From Shewanella sp. KT0246 (GTDB lineage Bacteria; Pseudomonadota; Gammaproteobacteria; Enterobacterales; Shewanellaceae): a DNA stretch of 64,000 nt. The stretch is from assembly GCF_019654955.1 (NCBI RefSeq), contig NZ_BPEV01000012.1:57220-121219 (forward strand). Direction: 5' to 3'. The position numbers were made by a program, and so were the translations under genes. The notes under the pieces were generated by a model. That model ran no database searches. It was not told the origin of the DNA and saw only the letters and a program-made list of their open reading frames with translations. Of this stretch, positions 44,043-56,496 are shown piece after piece; within the stretch, counting starts at the first letter, position 1, and each line of letters begins with the position of its first letter.

Positions 44043-46396
44043 TATAGCAACCAAGCATAGCTAACTTTCATAAAATAGGTTTCATCTCTTTTAGTCAGTG
44101 AATCAATATCATCATTTGAAATTAATCCATCAGAGTAACCCACATAAAACACACTTTGTGGGTTGAGTTTATAACCGTATAAAATTTCATTGCCTAACTG
44201 TTGGTATTGCTCATTTGGCGACTGATATTTGTATAAATCAGGGTCACGTTCAATATCAGTATAAACACTGGTTAAGCGTAAAAAACTGTTTAAGGTGATC
44301 TGCCAGTTAAGACGCAAGTCAGTTAGGTTTGCAGTAAATAAACGTCCTTCATCGACATCTAACGCTTGGTATTTATGGTTAACATCTAAGATGACAGATT
44401 CGGTAATTTTCCACTCAAAAGCAGGATTGAACATGGTGATGGTCGCAGGGCGATCATTGGCATAATCAATATCATCACCATAGTTCATATCAAACTCTAA
44501 CTTTAAAGATTCGATAGGGACAAAATTAGTGTAAAACCACATTAAATCAAGTGTATACATTGTAGTGTTGTCATCAATGGCAAGTGATGAACTGTCCTGA
44601 CGGCGCCCGACTCGGTCTTTGTGAACAAAACCACTGGCAATATAGCTTTGCCAACCACCATTAAGGCGGATTGCAGCTTCTGCTTCTTGTTCGATTTTTT
44701 CATTATTTTGATTATGGGTAATATCCCAGTCGCCACCAAACTCAACCTTGTTAAAGAAGCTATCTGTTGGGTACCAATAGTGATTACCACCTGCAACAAA
44801 TTTACTGGCATCGATTCTTTCAATAAAGCCTAAGTCGGCTCTAAAATCTTCCCCAATAGATTCATAACGAGAAAATGCTCGCCAGTTACGTTGCTCATGG
44901 TCATAACTTATTCGGTACATACTGTCTGAAAAATTATCTTGTTTTTTGGTTCGTAACACTCGCTCGTTGTAATCACAATTACCTGTTTCGCATTCTTGTG
45001 GTGGGGTTGAGCAATCATCACCATTACAAAACTGCTGAAAAAAATCCTCTGGGTATTCGGTATCTGAAAACACATATTGAGCAGTGAAAGTATCTTGCTG
45101 TGTGGGTTGCCATTTCGTATCAAGACTAGCCACATAGTTATGGTAGTTGTCGGATTGTTTAGCTGTCACTAGACCGCCAAAGGATAATTCTTTACTTGGA
45201 TCGAATCGATATCTTGCTGCGAGGTTATAGCTTTCTTCGTCAATGGTCGCGACGTCCGAGCTTAAGTTGCCAGGTACTAAAAAATGGGTTTGTTCATCAT
45301 TTGCAGCGAGAACAGCTAGTGTGTGGTCATCTGTTTTGCTGGTAAGTTTTACCCCGTAATCTGGCGAGCTGATATTTCGGGTATGCAGCAAACTCAGTTG
45401 AGTGTCGAAGTAGTCTTTATTGTCTAGGAAGAAAGCGCGTTTTTCAGGGTAGAACAAGGCAAAGTTGTTATTGACATCAAGCTGGCCTGAATCCGCTTCA
45501 ACTTGCGAAAAGTCTGGATTAATGGTGGCATTTAATAATGTAGTCGGTGTAATACCCCAACGTAAATCAAGGCCAACTTCAACATTGTCGTCATCTTCCC
45601 AAGGTTGGTTAGGGTTTAACTCTCGATTACTGTTACGTGAACCTACCACTGATGGGGTTATTTGAATATCTTGCCCTTGCTGAGCACCAGCAAGGCCAGT
45701 CGCTGTACCAAGCTGACATAGCTGACATGAAACATTACGGTCAATTTTGTGGCTAGATAATCTATGGGTTTCATTACGAGGGTAAAAACGAACTAACTCA
45801 ATCCCCCAAGTCTGAACATCTTTATTATCATCAAAATTAAACAGGCGAAGTGGTAGTTCAACTTCGACTTGGTAACCTTGGTCTGTCAGTTTACCGCTGC
45901 TGTACCAAATACCATCCCATGCATCGCTTTCTTGGCCTGTTAACTCATTTTCTATGGAATCATTTTGCACCCCATAAGGGTTAATAAAAAACTGATAGGC
46001 AAGACGGGCATTATTGAAGGTGTCGAGCTTAATACCCACTTGATCGTCACCCCAAGAGTTATCTCGATCTCGTAAGTTGGCTCTTATTTTAGATGGGTCG
46101 GTGTCATGGGCGATAAAGGCGACAAATAAACTGGTTTCAGTAGCAAATATTTTGGCATCAGTGGTCACCGGCGCGGCGATGTTTTCACCCGGCGAAGTTT
46201 CGTATTTGAGCTGAACTTTTGCTGCTTGTTGCCATTGAGGTTCTGATAAATCGCCATCTACTTCGATGCCTGCTTCTAAAGTGGGAATATTGACATTAAA
46301 TTGTGCAGGGTCGCCGGCTAATGCTGAGGCTGATACGGTAGAGCCCGCCAATAACAATCCAGTTAAAAGAGTTTGAATCGATAAGGTTTTATTCAC
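44042..46396 (-). CDS. CBM9/DUF5916 outer-membrane protein
   Basis: A 784-residue exported protein. After the signal peptide (about 1-27) residues 35-220 form a family 9 carbohydrate-binding-like domain (GIEVDGDLSEPQWQQA, then DDQVGIKLDTFNNARLAYQFFINPYGVQND). The rest is a DUF5916 beta-barrel rich in aromatic and Asp-containing strands. Two cysteine pairs occur (VSCQLCQLG and CNGDDCSTPPQECETGNC). Such proteins are common in marine bacteria near TonB receptors; the function is unproven, perhaps polymer binding at the surface. A TAAAAC repeat lies at the stop codon. Confidence 0.85.
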   Translation of the reverse strand: MNKTLSIQTLLTGLLLAGSTVSASALAGDPAQFNVNIPTLEAGIEVDGDLSEPQWQQAAKVQLKYETSPGENIAAPVTTDAKIFATETSLFVAFIAHDTDPSKIRANLRDRDNSWGDDQVGIKLDTFNNARLAYQFFINPYGVQNDSIENELTGQESDAWDGIWYSSGKLTDQGYQVEVELPLRLFNFDDNKDVQTWGIELVRFYPRNETHRLSSHKIDRNVSCQLCQLGTATGLAGAQQGQDIQITPSVVGSRNSNRELNPNQPWEDDDNVEVGLDLRWGITPTTLLNATINPDFSQVEADSGQLDVNNNFALFYPEKRAFFLDNKDYFDTQLSLLHTRNISSPDYGVKLTSKTDDHTLAVLAANDEQTHFLVPGNLSSDVATIDEESYNLAARYRFDPSKELSFGGLVTAKQSDNYHNYVASLDTKWQPTQQDTFTAQYVFSDTEYPEDFFQQFCNGDDCSTPPQECETGNCDYNERVLRTKKQDNFSDSMYRISYDHEQRNWRAFSRYESIGEDFRADLGFIERIDASKFVAGGNHYWYPTDSFFNKVEFGGDWDITHNQNNEKIEQEAEAAIRLNGGWQSYIASGFVHKDRVGRRQDSSSLAIDDNTTMYTLDLMWFYTNFVPIESLKLEFDMNYGDDIDYANDRPATITMFNPAFEWKITESVILDVNHKYQALDVDEGRLFTANLTDLRLNWQITLNSFLRLTSVYTDIERDPDLYKYQSPNEQYQQLGNEILYGYKLNPQSVFYVGYSDGLISNDDIDSLTKRDETYFMKVSYAWLL

Positions 46397-46544
46397 AATG
46401 CACGCTGATTTTTAATTTAGTTTGTGCAATTGTCGCAAATACTTTTAAAAAGGTCGTTAATTATTTGTAGGATATTGGTTTCAAATTGTTACTGGACTGA
46501 AAGGTCACCAGTTGAATTAAATATGTAAATTAATAAATGTGTCA

Positions 46545-46575
46545 AATAAAAAGCCCCAACTAAATAGTCGGGGCG
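46545..46575 (-). terminator. Terminator of cysZ
   Basis: On the minus strand, GCCCCGAC pairs with GTTGGGGC (one G-U pair), followed by TTTTTATTT. Confidence 0.85.
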
Positions 46576-46618
46576 GTTACATAGGTTTTAGTGTTTCGTC
46601 AATATGGCGCTAATTTGC

Positions 46619-47383
46619 CTATTCAGGTGCGATTTCTGGGTGTTTGTAGGCTTCACGGTATTTATCTACCCACATTGCTGTTGCACCGCAAATGGCGACC
46701 GGCATGACAATAAAATTTACTATCGGGATCATCGAAAATAATGTCACGGCAGCGCCAAAGCTATAACTGGTTCCTTTAGTTTGGCTAAGGGCGAATTTCA
46801 TATCATTAAAGGGCACCTTGTGGTTATCAAATGGGAAATCACAATATTGAATTGCCATCATCCATGCGCTAAATAAAAACCATAAAATCGGTGCGGCAGT
46901 TTGCCCGACAACAGGGACAATAAATAATACTAAAAAGATTAATGCGCGGGGCAGATAGTATTTAAGCTTTATCCACTCTCGGCCCATTATGCGGGGTAAA
47001 TCTTTGATTAAATCAATAGTGGTGCCAGAGTTTAATGATTTACCTGTAAGGTGCATTTCTACTTTTTCAGCCAATAAGCCATTAAACGGGGCGGCAATCC
47101 AGTTCATGACAGAGCTGAACACAAAGGACAACACCACTAATAAACTGACTATTGCCAGTGGCCACAAGAAGAAATTCAACCAAGTGAGGTACTCTGGTAT
47201 TTGGCTATTCATCCAACCAAAGAGCTCATCTAATTTGCCTACAGCAAAATAAATTGCGGTTGAGAATAATACCAAGTTAACCATTAATGGAATGAATACA
47301 AAGGTTCGAAGACCCGGCTGTTTAATCAGCTTAAAGCCATCTATAAAATAGTTAACGCCACTTTTTACGGGTTTGACTGCCAT
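46619..47383 (-). CDS. cysZ: Sulfate uptake protein CysZ
   Basis: CysZ (254 aa) is an inner-membrane protein that supports sulfate uptake for cysteine synthesis. It has four to six hydrophobic helices, the opening SGVNYFIDGFKLIKQPGLRTFVFIPLMVN and the family motifs FNGLLAEKVE and FSAWMMAIQYCDFPFDNH. Length is normal. It is divergent from smc, as in related genomes, and is not adjacent to cysK. Confidence 0.93.
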   Translation of the reverse strand: MAVKPVKSGVNYFIDGFKLIKQPGLRTFVFIPLMVNLVLFSTAIYFAVGKLDELFGWMNSQIPEYLTWLNFFLWPLAIVSLLVVLSFVFSSVMNWIAAPFNGLLAEKVEMHLTGKSLNSGTTIDLIKDLPRIMGREWIKLKYYLPRALIFLVLFIVPVVGQTAAPILWFLFSAWMMAIQYCDFPFDNHKVPFNDMKFALSQTKGTSYSFGAAVTLFSMIPIVNFIVMPVAICGATAMWVDKYREAYKHPEIAPE

Positions 47384-47569
47384 CTAATACGTCCTTGAAA
47401 AAACTACTTATTACTGATTGTGGTGATGCATTGGTCGGAAAACAAGCCTTAAAGTGTGTTTAAGTCATAAAAATCGTTACAAAATGCAGCGTGATTGGTA
47501 AAGTTAGTAAAATGTCTATCCTAGACAAATTGATTATTTTTCATCCTTACGGACGACCATAAAAGCACA

Positions 47570-50500
47570 ATGCGATTAAAACAAATAAAACTTGCTGGCT
47601 TTAAGTCGTTTGTTGACCCTACCAAAATTCCCTTTAACCATCCCTTAACGGCCATTATCGGTCCAAACGGCTGTGGTAAATCCAATGTGATTGATGCTGT
47701 GCGTTGGGTATTGGGTGAAAGCAGTGCTAAAAATCTTCGTGGCGACTCAATGATGGACGTTATTTTTAACGGTTCCAGCGCGCGTAAGCCTGTATCTGTT
47801 GCTAGCATTGAGCTTAGTTTCGAAAACCTCGATGGTCGTTTATCTGGTCAGTACGCCAGTTATCAAGAGATATCAGTAAAACGCCAAGTGAGCCGAGAAG
47901 GTGACTCTAATTATTATTTGAATGGTCAAAAGTGTCGCCGCAAAGACATTACCGACCTATTTATGGGGACCGGGCTTGGGCCACGAAGCTACGCTATTAT
48001 TGAGCAAGGCACCATTTCAAGACTCATCGAGTCTAAACCTCAAGAGCTAAGAGTATTTATTGAAGAAGCGGCGGGAATATCTCGTTACAAAGAGCGTCGC
48101 CGCGAAACGGAAAACCGTATTCGTCACACCCGTGAAAATTTAGAACGCTTAAGTGACATTAGATTAGAACTTGGCAGTCAGCTAGAAAAATTAGATCAAC
48201 AAGCACAAGCAGCAAAACAGTATCGCGAATTGAAACAACAAGATCGTAATTTACACGCACAATTGCTAGTGATGCGATATCAAGAATTGCAAAGCCAAAC
48301 TGATGGCCTTGCAAAAGAGATGCAGCAACTTGATGTCAGTATCGCAGCAGCCAATGCTGATGGAGAAAGCACAGAGCTTACGTTAACCCAGTTAAAGGCG
48401 CAGTTAGCTGATTTATCAGACTCAGAACAAAGCTTAGTGGCTGAGTTTTATCAAGCTGGCACTGAAATCGCCAAACTTGAACAACAATTAAAGCATCAGC
48501 AGCAACAAGACTCGCAACTTGAAAAACAACTGCAGGATTTGCTGAGTCAACAACAAACTGCCACCGAAGAGTTACAAGCGCTTAGCCTGCAAGAGAAACA
48601 ACTCAATACCGATGTTATCGGCTTAAAGCCGAATTTACAGTTTGGTGAAGCAGAACTGCAAACCATTGACGAGCAATTGCATGACGTTGAAGAAAGAGCA
48701 TCTGATCTACAACAACATTTAAGTCTACTTTCTGATTCTGTCTCTAATGCAAAAATGGAAGCGGCGCTCACTCAAAACAAACTCCAGCATCAGCAATTAA
48801 CCTTAACTCAGCAACAGCAGCAATTAATCGAGTTGAAAGCTGAACAGCAACGTAATATCGATGAAAATAGCCAAGCTGAATTGACTCAACTTGATGCGCA
48901 AATAAATGCTTTTACCCAACAACTTGAAGTTGAAGATGAAGTGAAGCATCAGCTCAGTGAAGATTTAGACGAAAGACAGGCTAACTTGCAGCAATTGAGT
49001 GATCAATATCAGCAGAATAAACAGCATTTAACCTCATTAACGGCTCGTCATGACTTAATTGACCAATGGCTGAGTAATAATGAACCTGATGACAACCAAG
49101 CCCTTTGGCAAGTGGTTGAGGTGACGCCCGGTTGGGAGCAGGCGGTTGAGCTCGTTCTGCAAGGTGTGCTGAATACTGCGGTTCATCCAACTAATATTGA
49201 CGATGTTGAACAGGCGTTAGGATTTACATTTAATCCTGATGCAGGCACAGCTAACGAGCAGTTTTCAGCGCCTGTTAATTTAACTCCATGGTTAAACAAA
49301 GTCACTTGGGCTGAAGATGTTGTGCAAGCGAAACATCTATTAGCCACGAGCGCTTTAATGGATGAAGCTACTTTAATTGCCAGTAAAGATGGTTATTTGT
49401 TAGGACATGGTTTTGTTATCAGCAAAACAGAAGGTAAGCAATCTGAACTTGCGTTAAAAAATGAGCGCCAACAGTTATCATTGCAAATTGAACAATTACA
49501 GGCGCAATTACTCAAAGAGCAAATAGCAGTTAGTGAATTGACTCAGCAAGTGGCAGATGTGCATGGGCAAATGAGCGCTTCGCAAGCTAAATGTCATCAA
49601 CTGCAACTAGATTGCAGTAAACTTGATGCTCAAAGCCAAAGCCTACTTAAACAACAACAAGATAATCAGCGCAGACGAGCAAGCTTAGATGAGCAAGTTG
49701 CCAACTGCGAAAATCAAATTGGTCTAGGTGTGCTGCAAGTTGAGCTGTTAACCGCAGAAGCAGAGCAGCTTAAAAGTTTGCATCAGCAACAGATGAGTGA
49801 GCAACAACAAGCCAATCAAGGCTGGCAAACGGCAAGTAATCAGTTACGAGAATATAAAACTAAGCGCAGTCAGCAGGACAGAGAGGTGGTTCAGCTTCGC
49901 CACCAATTGCAGCAACTGCAAACTCAAGCCGCTGTGACTCAAGCTCAGCTGAGTAAACAACAGCAACAATGTGATGCTTTAGTAGAGCAAATTAGTTCAC
50001 TTAGACTATCGCAACAGCAAAGCAATGAATCATTGGGTGATAAGCAGCTTGAACAACTGCAGCAGCAACTAGCTCAGCAGCTAGACGTTCAGCAATTAAA
50101 GCAACAATTGTTAAATTCAAATCGCACTCAACAAGCAGAGTTACAATCTCGGTTAGATAGTGCGGTATTGATTCAAAAACAACAGCTTGGTGGCCTTCAA
50201 AACTTGACTCAATCGCTCAGCGGGTTAAAGTTACGACGTGAAGGTTTAAAAGGTCAGGCTAATGGTCAGTACCAATTACTCGAAGAACAACAAATTAATA
50301 TTCAGGCGGTGCTAAAACAGATCCCTGAAGATGCCAAAGTCAGTATTTGGCAGAAAAATCTTGATAAAGTAAGAGCTAGGATCAGTCATTTAGGCGCAAT
50401 TAACCTCGCGGCGATTGAAGAATTTGAACAACAAAGCGAACGTAAAGCTTATTTAGATAATCAAGATGATGATTTGAATAAAGGGTTAGCAACGCTTGAA

Positions 50501-51007
50501 GAGGCTATTCGCAAAATCGATAAGGAAACCCGAAGTCGATTTAAAACCACTTATGATGCGGTGAATGCTGATTTATCAAAACTATTTCCGAAGGTATTTG
50601 GTGGCGGTAAGGCTTACCTTGCACTGACTGATGACGATTTACTTGAAACTGGTGTGACGATTATGGCTCAACCACCAGGTAAGAAGAATAGTACAATTCA
50701 CCTTCTTAGTGGTGGAGAAAAAGCGCTAACCGCTTTATCATTAGTATTCGCCATATTTAGATTGAATCCAGCACCTTTTTGTATGCTAGATGAAGTTGAT
50801 GCACCTCTAGATGACGCCAATGTTGAGCGCTTTTGCCGCTTACTAAAAGAGATGTCACAGAGTGTGCAATTTGTTTATATCAGCCACAATAAAATTACGA
50901 TGGAAATGGCTGATCAATTAATAGGTGTCACTATGCATGAACCAGGCGTTTCACGTATAGTCGCAGTAGATATCGATGAAGCGGTGGCGTTAGCCGACGC
51001 GGAATAA
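47570..51007 (+). CDS. smc: Chromosome segregation protein SMC
   Basis: SMC (1145 aa) forms a ring-like ATPase dimer that compacts and segregates chromosomes. The N-terminal head has the Walker A motif GPNGCGKSN (31-39). Two long coiled coils very rich in Gln and Leu (about 165-500 and 650-1000) flank a hinge near 505-630. The C-terminal head has the signature LLSGGEKALTALS and Walker B CMLDEVDAPLDD. No scpA or scpB is in this window. It precedes zipA by 20 nt, so smc-zipA is probably one operon. The ribosome site is weak. Confidence 0.96.
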   Translation: MRLKQIKLAGFKSFVDPTKIPFNHPLTAIIGPNGCGKSNVIDAVRWVLGESSAKNLRGDSMMDVIFNGSSARKPVSVASIELSFENLDGRLSGQYASYQEISVKRQVSREGDSNYYLNGQKCRRKDITDLFMGTGLGPRSYAIIEQGTISRLIESKPQELRVFIEEAAGISRYKERRRETENRIRHTRENLERLSDIRLELGSQLEKLDQQAQAAKQYRELKQQDRNLHAQLLVMRYQELQSQTDGLAKEMQQLDVSIAAANADGESTELTLTQLKAQLADLSDSEQSLVAEFYQAGTEIAKLEQQLKHQQQQDSQLEKQLQDLLSQQQTATEELQALSLQEKQLNTDVIGLKPNLQFGEAELQTIDEQLHDVEERASDLQQHLSLLSDSVSNAKMEAALTQNKLQHQQLTLTQQQQQLIELKAEQQRNIDENSQAELTQLDAQINAFTQQLEVEDEVKHQLSEDLDERQANLQQLSDQYQQNKQHLTSLTARHDLIDQWLSNNEPDDNQALWQVVEVTPGWEQAVELVLQGVLNTAVHPTNIDDVEQALGFTFNPDAGTANEQFSAPVNLTPWLNKVTWAEDVVQAKHLLATSALMDEATLIASKDGYLLGHGFVISKTEGKQSELALKNERQQLSLQIEQLQAQLLKEQIAVSELTQQVADVHGQMSASQAKCHQLQLDCSKLDAQSQSLLKQQQDNQRRRASLDEQVANCENQIGLGVLQVELLTAEAEQLKSLHQQQMSEQQQANQGWQTASNQLREYKTKRSQQDREVVQLRHQLQQLQTQAAVTQAQLSKQQQQCDALVEQISSLRLSQQQSNESLGDKQLEQLQQQLAQQLDVQQLKQQLLNSNRTQQAELQSRLDSAVLIQKQQLGGLQNLTQSLSGLKLRREGLKGQANGQYQLLEEQQINIQAVLKQIPEDAKVSIWQKNLDKVRARISHLGAINLAAIEEFEQQSERKAYLDNQDDDLNKGLATLEEAIRKIDKETRSRFKTTYDAVNADLSKLFPKVFGGGKAYLALTDDDLLETGVTIMAQPPGKKNSTIHLLSGGEKALTALSLVFAIFRLNPAPFCMLDEVDAPLDDANVERFCRLLKEMSQSVQFVYISHNKITMEMADQLIGVTMHEPGVSRIVAVDIDEAVALADAE

Positions 51008-51027
51008 ACAGGATTACAGGGTCACCA

Positions 51028-52170
51028 ATGGAAGATTTTCAACTGGTTTTGTTTGTACTAGGTGCAATAGCAATTATCGCAGTACTAGTTCATGGTTTTT
51101 GGTCTATTCGTAAACAACAACCTAAAACCCTAAAAGACAACCCGATGACGGGGTTTTATAAAGACCAATCACAGCAACGTGATTCCCAAGGTTTTGATGC
51201 TGATGGTATTGGTGAAGTCAGGCGTGTTTCGACCGAAAATGACTCAGCGGAAGAATCATCAGCGACAATGCAAGCTAGGTCTTCTCAGCAAAGCATGTCT
51301 TCTCAACAAAATAAACCTGTTGATCATAATACGTCTTCTCATAATGATGTTGAAATTAACGAAGCTGGCTCTAAAAAGGGCATTGGTTTACAAAATCAAT
51401 CAGCAGTCAATTCACAGGCGCCAAGTTACAACCCTGGCCGTAAAGAACCTGTATTACAAACAGCTGCTGTAGAGCCGCAAGTTTCTTTTGAACCAGTAGC
51501 TGACAATACTTTTGAAAAGCCTGCGCCAGAAGCCGAGTCACATGTTCCAACTCAACAAGCTTTGTTTGCTGAAGACACTTTTGAGGCTGTGCAACAAGCA
51601 CCGACTCAAGAATTAAAAACAGAAGCATTTACTGAAACTGCACCGGTTGATGAATATCCCGCTGACTTTGACGCAGAACCTCAATTTGAGCAAGCAGCTG
51701 AAACGGTAGCTAAACCGTTAACTGCTGAACCATTAAAAGAAGCAGAGGAGCCATTAGGCGACCCACAAGACGTACTAGTACTGCACGTTGTTGCCCGTGA
51801 AGGTGAACAATTACATGGTGCTGAACTACTGCCTTGCCTATTATCATTAAACTTCAAGTTTGGTGATATGGATATATTCCACCGTCATTTGGATAACGCT
51901 GGCAATGGCAAAGTCTTATTTTCGATGGCTAACATGTTAAAGCCGGGTGTGTTTGACCCTGATAACATGGAGCAATTCGTGACTCAAGGTGTAGTGTTAT
52001 TTATGACATTGCCTTGTCATGGTGATCCGTTAATGAACTTCTCAATCATGCTTAATTCAGCTCAGCAACTTGCTGATGATTTAGGTGCTGAAGTGATGGA
52101 CGATAAACGTCTAACTTGGACAGAAACCAACAAACAACAATATTTAGCAAGAATTAGGGCTGTATCATAA
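51028..52170 (+). CDS. zipA: Cell division protein ZipA
   Basis: ZipA (380 aa) anchors FtsZ to the inner membrane early in division. It has the expected order: N-terminal transmembrane helix (about 5-27, N-out), a short basic segment, a long Pro/Gln/Glu-rich linker (about 45-245), and the C-terminal FtsZ-binding domain (VLVLHVVAREGEQLHGAELL to the end). Its place between smc and ligA is typical for gammaproteobacteria. A hairpin follows before ligA. Confidence 0.95.
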   Translation: MEDFQLVLFVLGAIAIIAVLVHGFWSIRKQQPKTLKDNPMTGFYKDQSQQRDSQGFDADGIGEVRRVSTENDSAEESSATMQARSSQQSMSSQQNKPVDHNTSSHNDVEINEAGSKKGIGLQNQSAVNSQAPSYNPGRKEPVLQTAAVEPQVSFEPVADNTFEKPAPEAESHVPTQQALFAEDTFEAVQQAPTQELKTEAFTETAPVDEYPADFDAEPQFEQAAETVAKPLTAEPLKEAEEPLGDPQDVLVLHVVAREGEQLHGAELLPCLLSLNFKFGDMDIFHRHLDNAGNGKVLFSMANMLKPGVFDPDNMEQFVTQGVVLFMTLPCHGDPLMNFSIMLNSAQQLADDLGAEVMDDKRLTWTETNKQQYLARIRAVS

Positions 52171-52194
52171 ACCCTGATTGATTTCTTTTTTATG

Positions 52195-52220
52195 AGGCCG
52201 CGCTTGCGGCCTTATTTGTC
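52195..52220 (+). terminator. GC-rich hairpin between zipA and ligA
   Basis: AGGCCGC and GCGGCCT form a 7-bp stem with a GCTT loop; the following TATTTGTCTTT is only moderately T-rich, so read-through into ligA is likely. Confidence 0.6.
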
Positions 52221-52225
52221 TTTAG

Positions 52226-54244
<2,019 letters not shown>

Positions 54245-54432
54245 CCTAATACTTTAAGTAATAAGCCCTGAGCATTAACTCCTGTGCCCCATATGTATGT
54301 CGGTATGGGAGTTATTTACAGTGATATTACTGTTTAGATTTGGCATCTCGCTTGTTTTATGAGGTTTTGCCCTCATGTGTATTAAACAGTGACAGATTTT
54401 TTTAAATCTAAATCGTTAATAATAGGTACTCA

Positions 54433-55131
54433 GTGAATTTCAGTAATATCACTTGGCTAGATGAGAAAGGCCACATTAAACCACCCTTATTTTTGTATTT
54501 GATACTGATATTTTTGGCTCGTGGATGGTGTGTGTTTGCAGCATCGCTAACTCAGTTTAATGACCGCTCTGGTTTAGTCCGTTTATTTTATCCTGATAAA
54601 AGCGATTTTTTAATGGCATTAGTTGCAGGTGTCGGGGCTGTTATTATTTATGCGCTTATTATCGCAGAAAGAAAACGTGCACCGCAGTTTGCTAGGCCAT
54701 TATTTAATAAGATTAAATACGGACTTTGGCTATTATTAATAGTCGATGCCATAATATTAAATCAACGGCTTATGCATGATGATTTTTTGTTTCGTGTTAG
54801 TTTTGCATTAGATGCGCTGTTTATCTTTTGGTCTTGTATCTATTTACTGAAGTCAAAGCGACTTCATTATTATTTTAATGACTGGCAGCAAGAGACAAAC
54901 TATCAGCAAGCTGAGAAGTTAAAACAACAAGAAAATCCTTCTGAACCCGATGAAGACAGTGATAAGCAATTAATTGAACAAGCGGTGGATGACCATCATA
55001 TAAAGCATTACAATCGACCAAGAAATCACAGTGCTTTATCACAGCCTTTAACGCCTAGCGATGGCCATTCAGATAATGAGGAAGCCGATGATGAGAATGA
55101 AAGCGCAGAAGCAATATTGCAGAAAAAGTAA
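54433..55131 (+). CDS. DUF2919-family membrane protein
   Basis: A 232-residue inner-membrane protein of the DUF2919 (YfeZ-like) family. Four hydrophobic segments lie in the first about 140 residues, with the conserved opening DEKGHIKPPLFLYLILIFLARGW. A charged, Gln/Glu/Asp-rich cytoplasmic tail follows (about 150-232), longer than in E. coli YfeZ. GTG is the start. Function unknown. Confidence 0.82.
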   Translation: MNFSNITWLDEKGHIKPPLFLYLILIFLARGWCVFAASLTQFNDRSGLVRLFYPDKSDFLMALVAGVGAVIIYALIIAERKRAPQFARPLFNKIKYGLWLLLIVDAIILNQRLMHDDFLFRVSFALDALFIFWSCIYLLKSKRLHYYFNDWQQETNYQQAEKLKQQENPSEPDEDSDKQLIEQAVDDHHIKHYNRPRNHSALSQPLTPSDGHSDNEEADDENESAEAILQKK

Positions 55132-55232
55132 CAACTAATAAATAACAATGAATAAGTAAGTGAACAGGGACTATTACTCTGTTCGATGCAATTACCCAAT
55201 GGATTAAATGGATATTTCGAAGGTAAGCAATA

Positions 55233-56426
55233 GTGTCAAAAACGGAATCAATTAATATACCTTTGTCACAATTGGTGGTTGGCCTGACGGTTAAACTGCC
55301 AATTTCGTGGTTCAATAATCCATTCTTCAGAAATAAAGTCCCCGTGACATCTCGCGCAGAAATCGAATTAATAAACAGCCTAGATATCACCTATGTAACG
55401 GTGATTGATGGTCATCATTTGTTAGCAAATGATGAAGACGTTAAAGAAGTGGTTGTTGAAGAGGTTGTGGCCGAGTTTGATATTCAAGGTGCGATAAAAA
55501 AATCGGTTCATTCTAGTCAGCAAAGGTTTAACAAGGCAGCTAGCGACTTAAGGCCTGCTTTTAGTAAAGTCATCAGCGATGCAGAAGTCTCATATAGAGA
55601 ATCCGCCACAGTGGTTGAGCAATTGATGACTCACCTCAACGAAAGTAAGCAACCTGAAATTGTTTTTGTAACCAGTGTGGATAAAGAGCTTAGTATTACT
55701 CAGCACAGTGTGTCAGTTGCGGTGTTAGCAATGATGATGGCAAATAGTATTGGCTTGAGTCACAGCGAATTACGTGATTTAGCGTTAGGCTGTGTTTTCC
55801 ATGATGTCGGCAAACTTAAAATTCCCGATGCAATTAGACGAAAACGCACAGATTTAACCACTGTTGAAGTTAATTATATGAAAACTCACCCAAATCTTGG
55901 TTATGAAATGCTAGATAGAAGTGGGTTATTTCCAGCGTCCGTGCTCGACATCGTGCTGCATCATCATGAGTTTTTAGATGGCAGTGGTTACCCCAATAAA
56001 CTCACCGAAATTAAAATTCCTAAGTTGACTCAAATAGCGGCACTGGCAAATGACTATGCAGGCTTATTGATGAAGACTGGTTCACCGCAAGTGGCGCTGG
56101 GAACATTATTCAAAACTAGAATGGGCAAACACTCAAAAGACTTGATACAAGTATTAGTAAAAGTGTTGGGAATTTATCCACCAGGCTCAATAGTAAAACT
56201 ATCTGATGGCAAGATTGCTAAAGTGATGATGACGTCACCTGAGTCAAAACAGCCTCATGTTTATAGTTGTAATGATCGCGGTGGACAGGCAACGTTTCGC
56301 TGTTTAACTGATGAAGATGTGACGATTATTGAAACTATTAAAATCGAATCTTTGTCAGAAAAATTAATCAGCACTTTACAAGCTAATAGCCCAGTTTGTT
56401 TCTATATTAGTCATATCATTGAGTAG
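55233..56426 (+). CDS. HD-GYP cyclic-di-GMP phosphodiesterase with DUF3391
   Basis: A 397-residue protein. Residues 1-130 resemble the DUF3391 domain often found before HD-GYP domains. The HD-GYP domain has His190-Asp191 (FHDVGKLKIP), His244-His245-Glu246 and the GYP signature (HHEFLDGSGYP, ending 254), so the metal site and the GYP loop appear complete and activity against cyclic di-GMP is likely. With two diguanylate cyclases elsewhere in the window it fits a dense cyclic-di-GMP network. GTG is the start. Confidence 0.93.
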   Translation: MSKTESINIPLSQLVVGLTVKLPISWFNNPFFRNKVPVTSRAEIELINSLDITYVTVIDGHHLLANDEDVKEVVVEEVVAEFDIQGAIKKSVHSSQQRFNKAASDLRPAFSKVISDAEVSYRESATVVEQLMTHLNESKQPEIVFVTSVDKELSITQHSVSVAVLAMMMANSIGLSHSELRDLALGCVFHDVGKLKIPDAIRRKRTDLTTVEVNYMKTHPNLGYEMLDRSGLFPASVLDIVLHHHEFLDGSGYPNKLTEIKIPKLTQIAALANDYAGLLMKTGSPQVALGTLFKTRMGKHSKDLIQVLVKVLGIYPPGSIVKLSDGKIAKVMMTSPESKQPHVYSCNDRGGQATFRCLTDEDVTIIETIKIESLSEKLISTLQANSPVCFYISHIIE

Positions 56427-56496
56427 CGTTCGAATAACGATCGAATTAATTCATCACACAATACCTTTAAACTCATATTACCCTCGGAATAATTAA

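Noticed and set aside
51179..51472. 97-codon frame inside zipA
   Set aside because: An out-of-frame reading of the zipA linker, Leu/Lys-rich through shifted codons.
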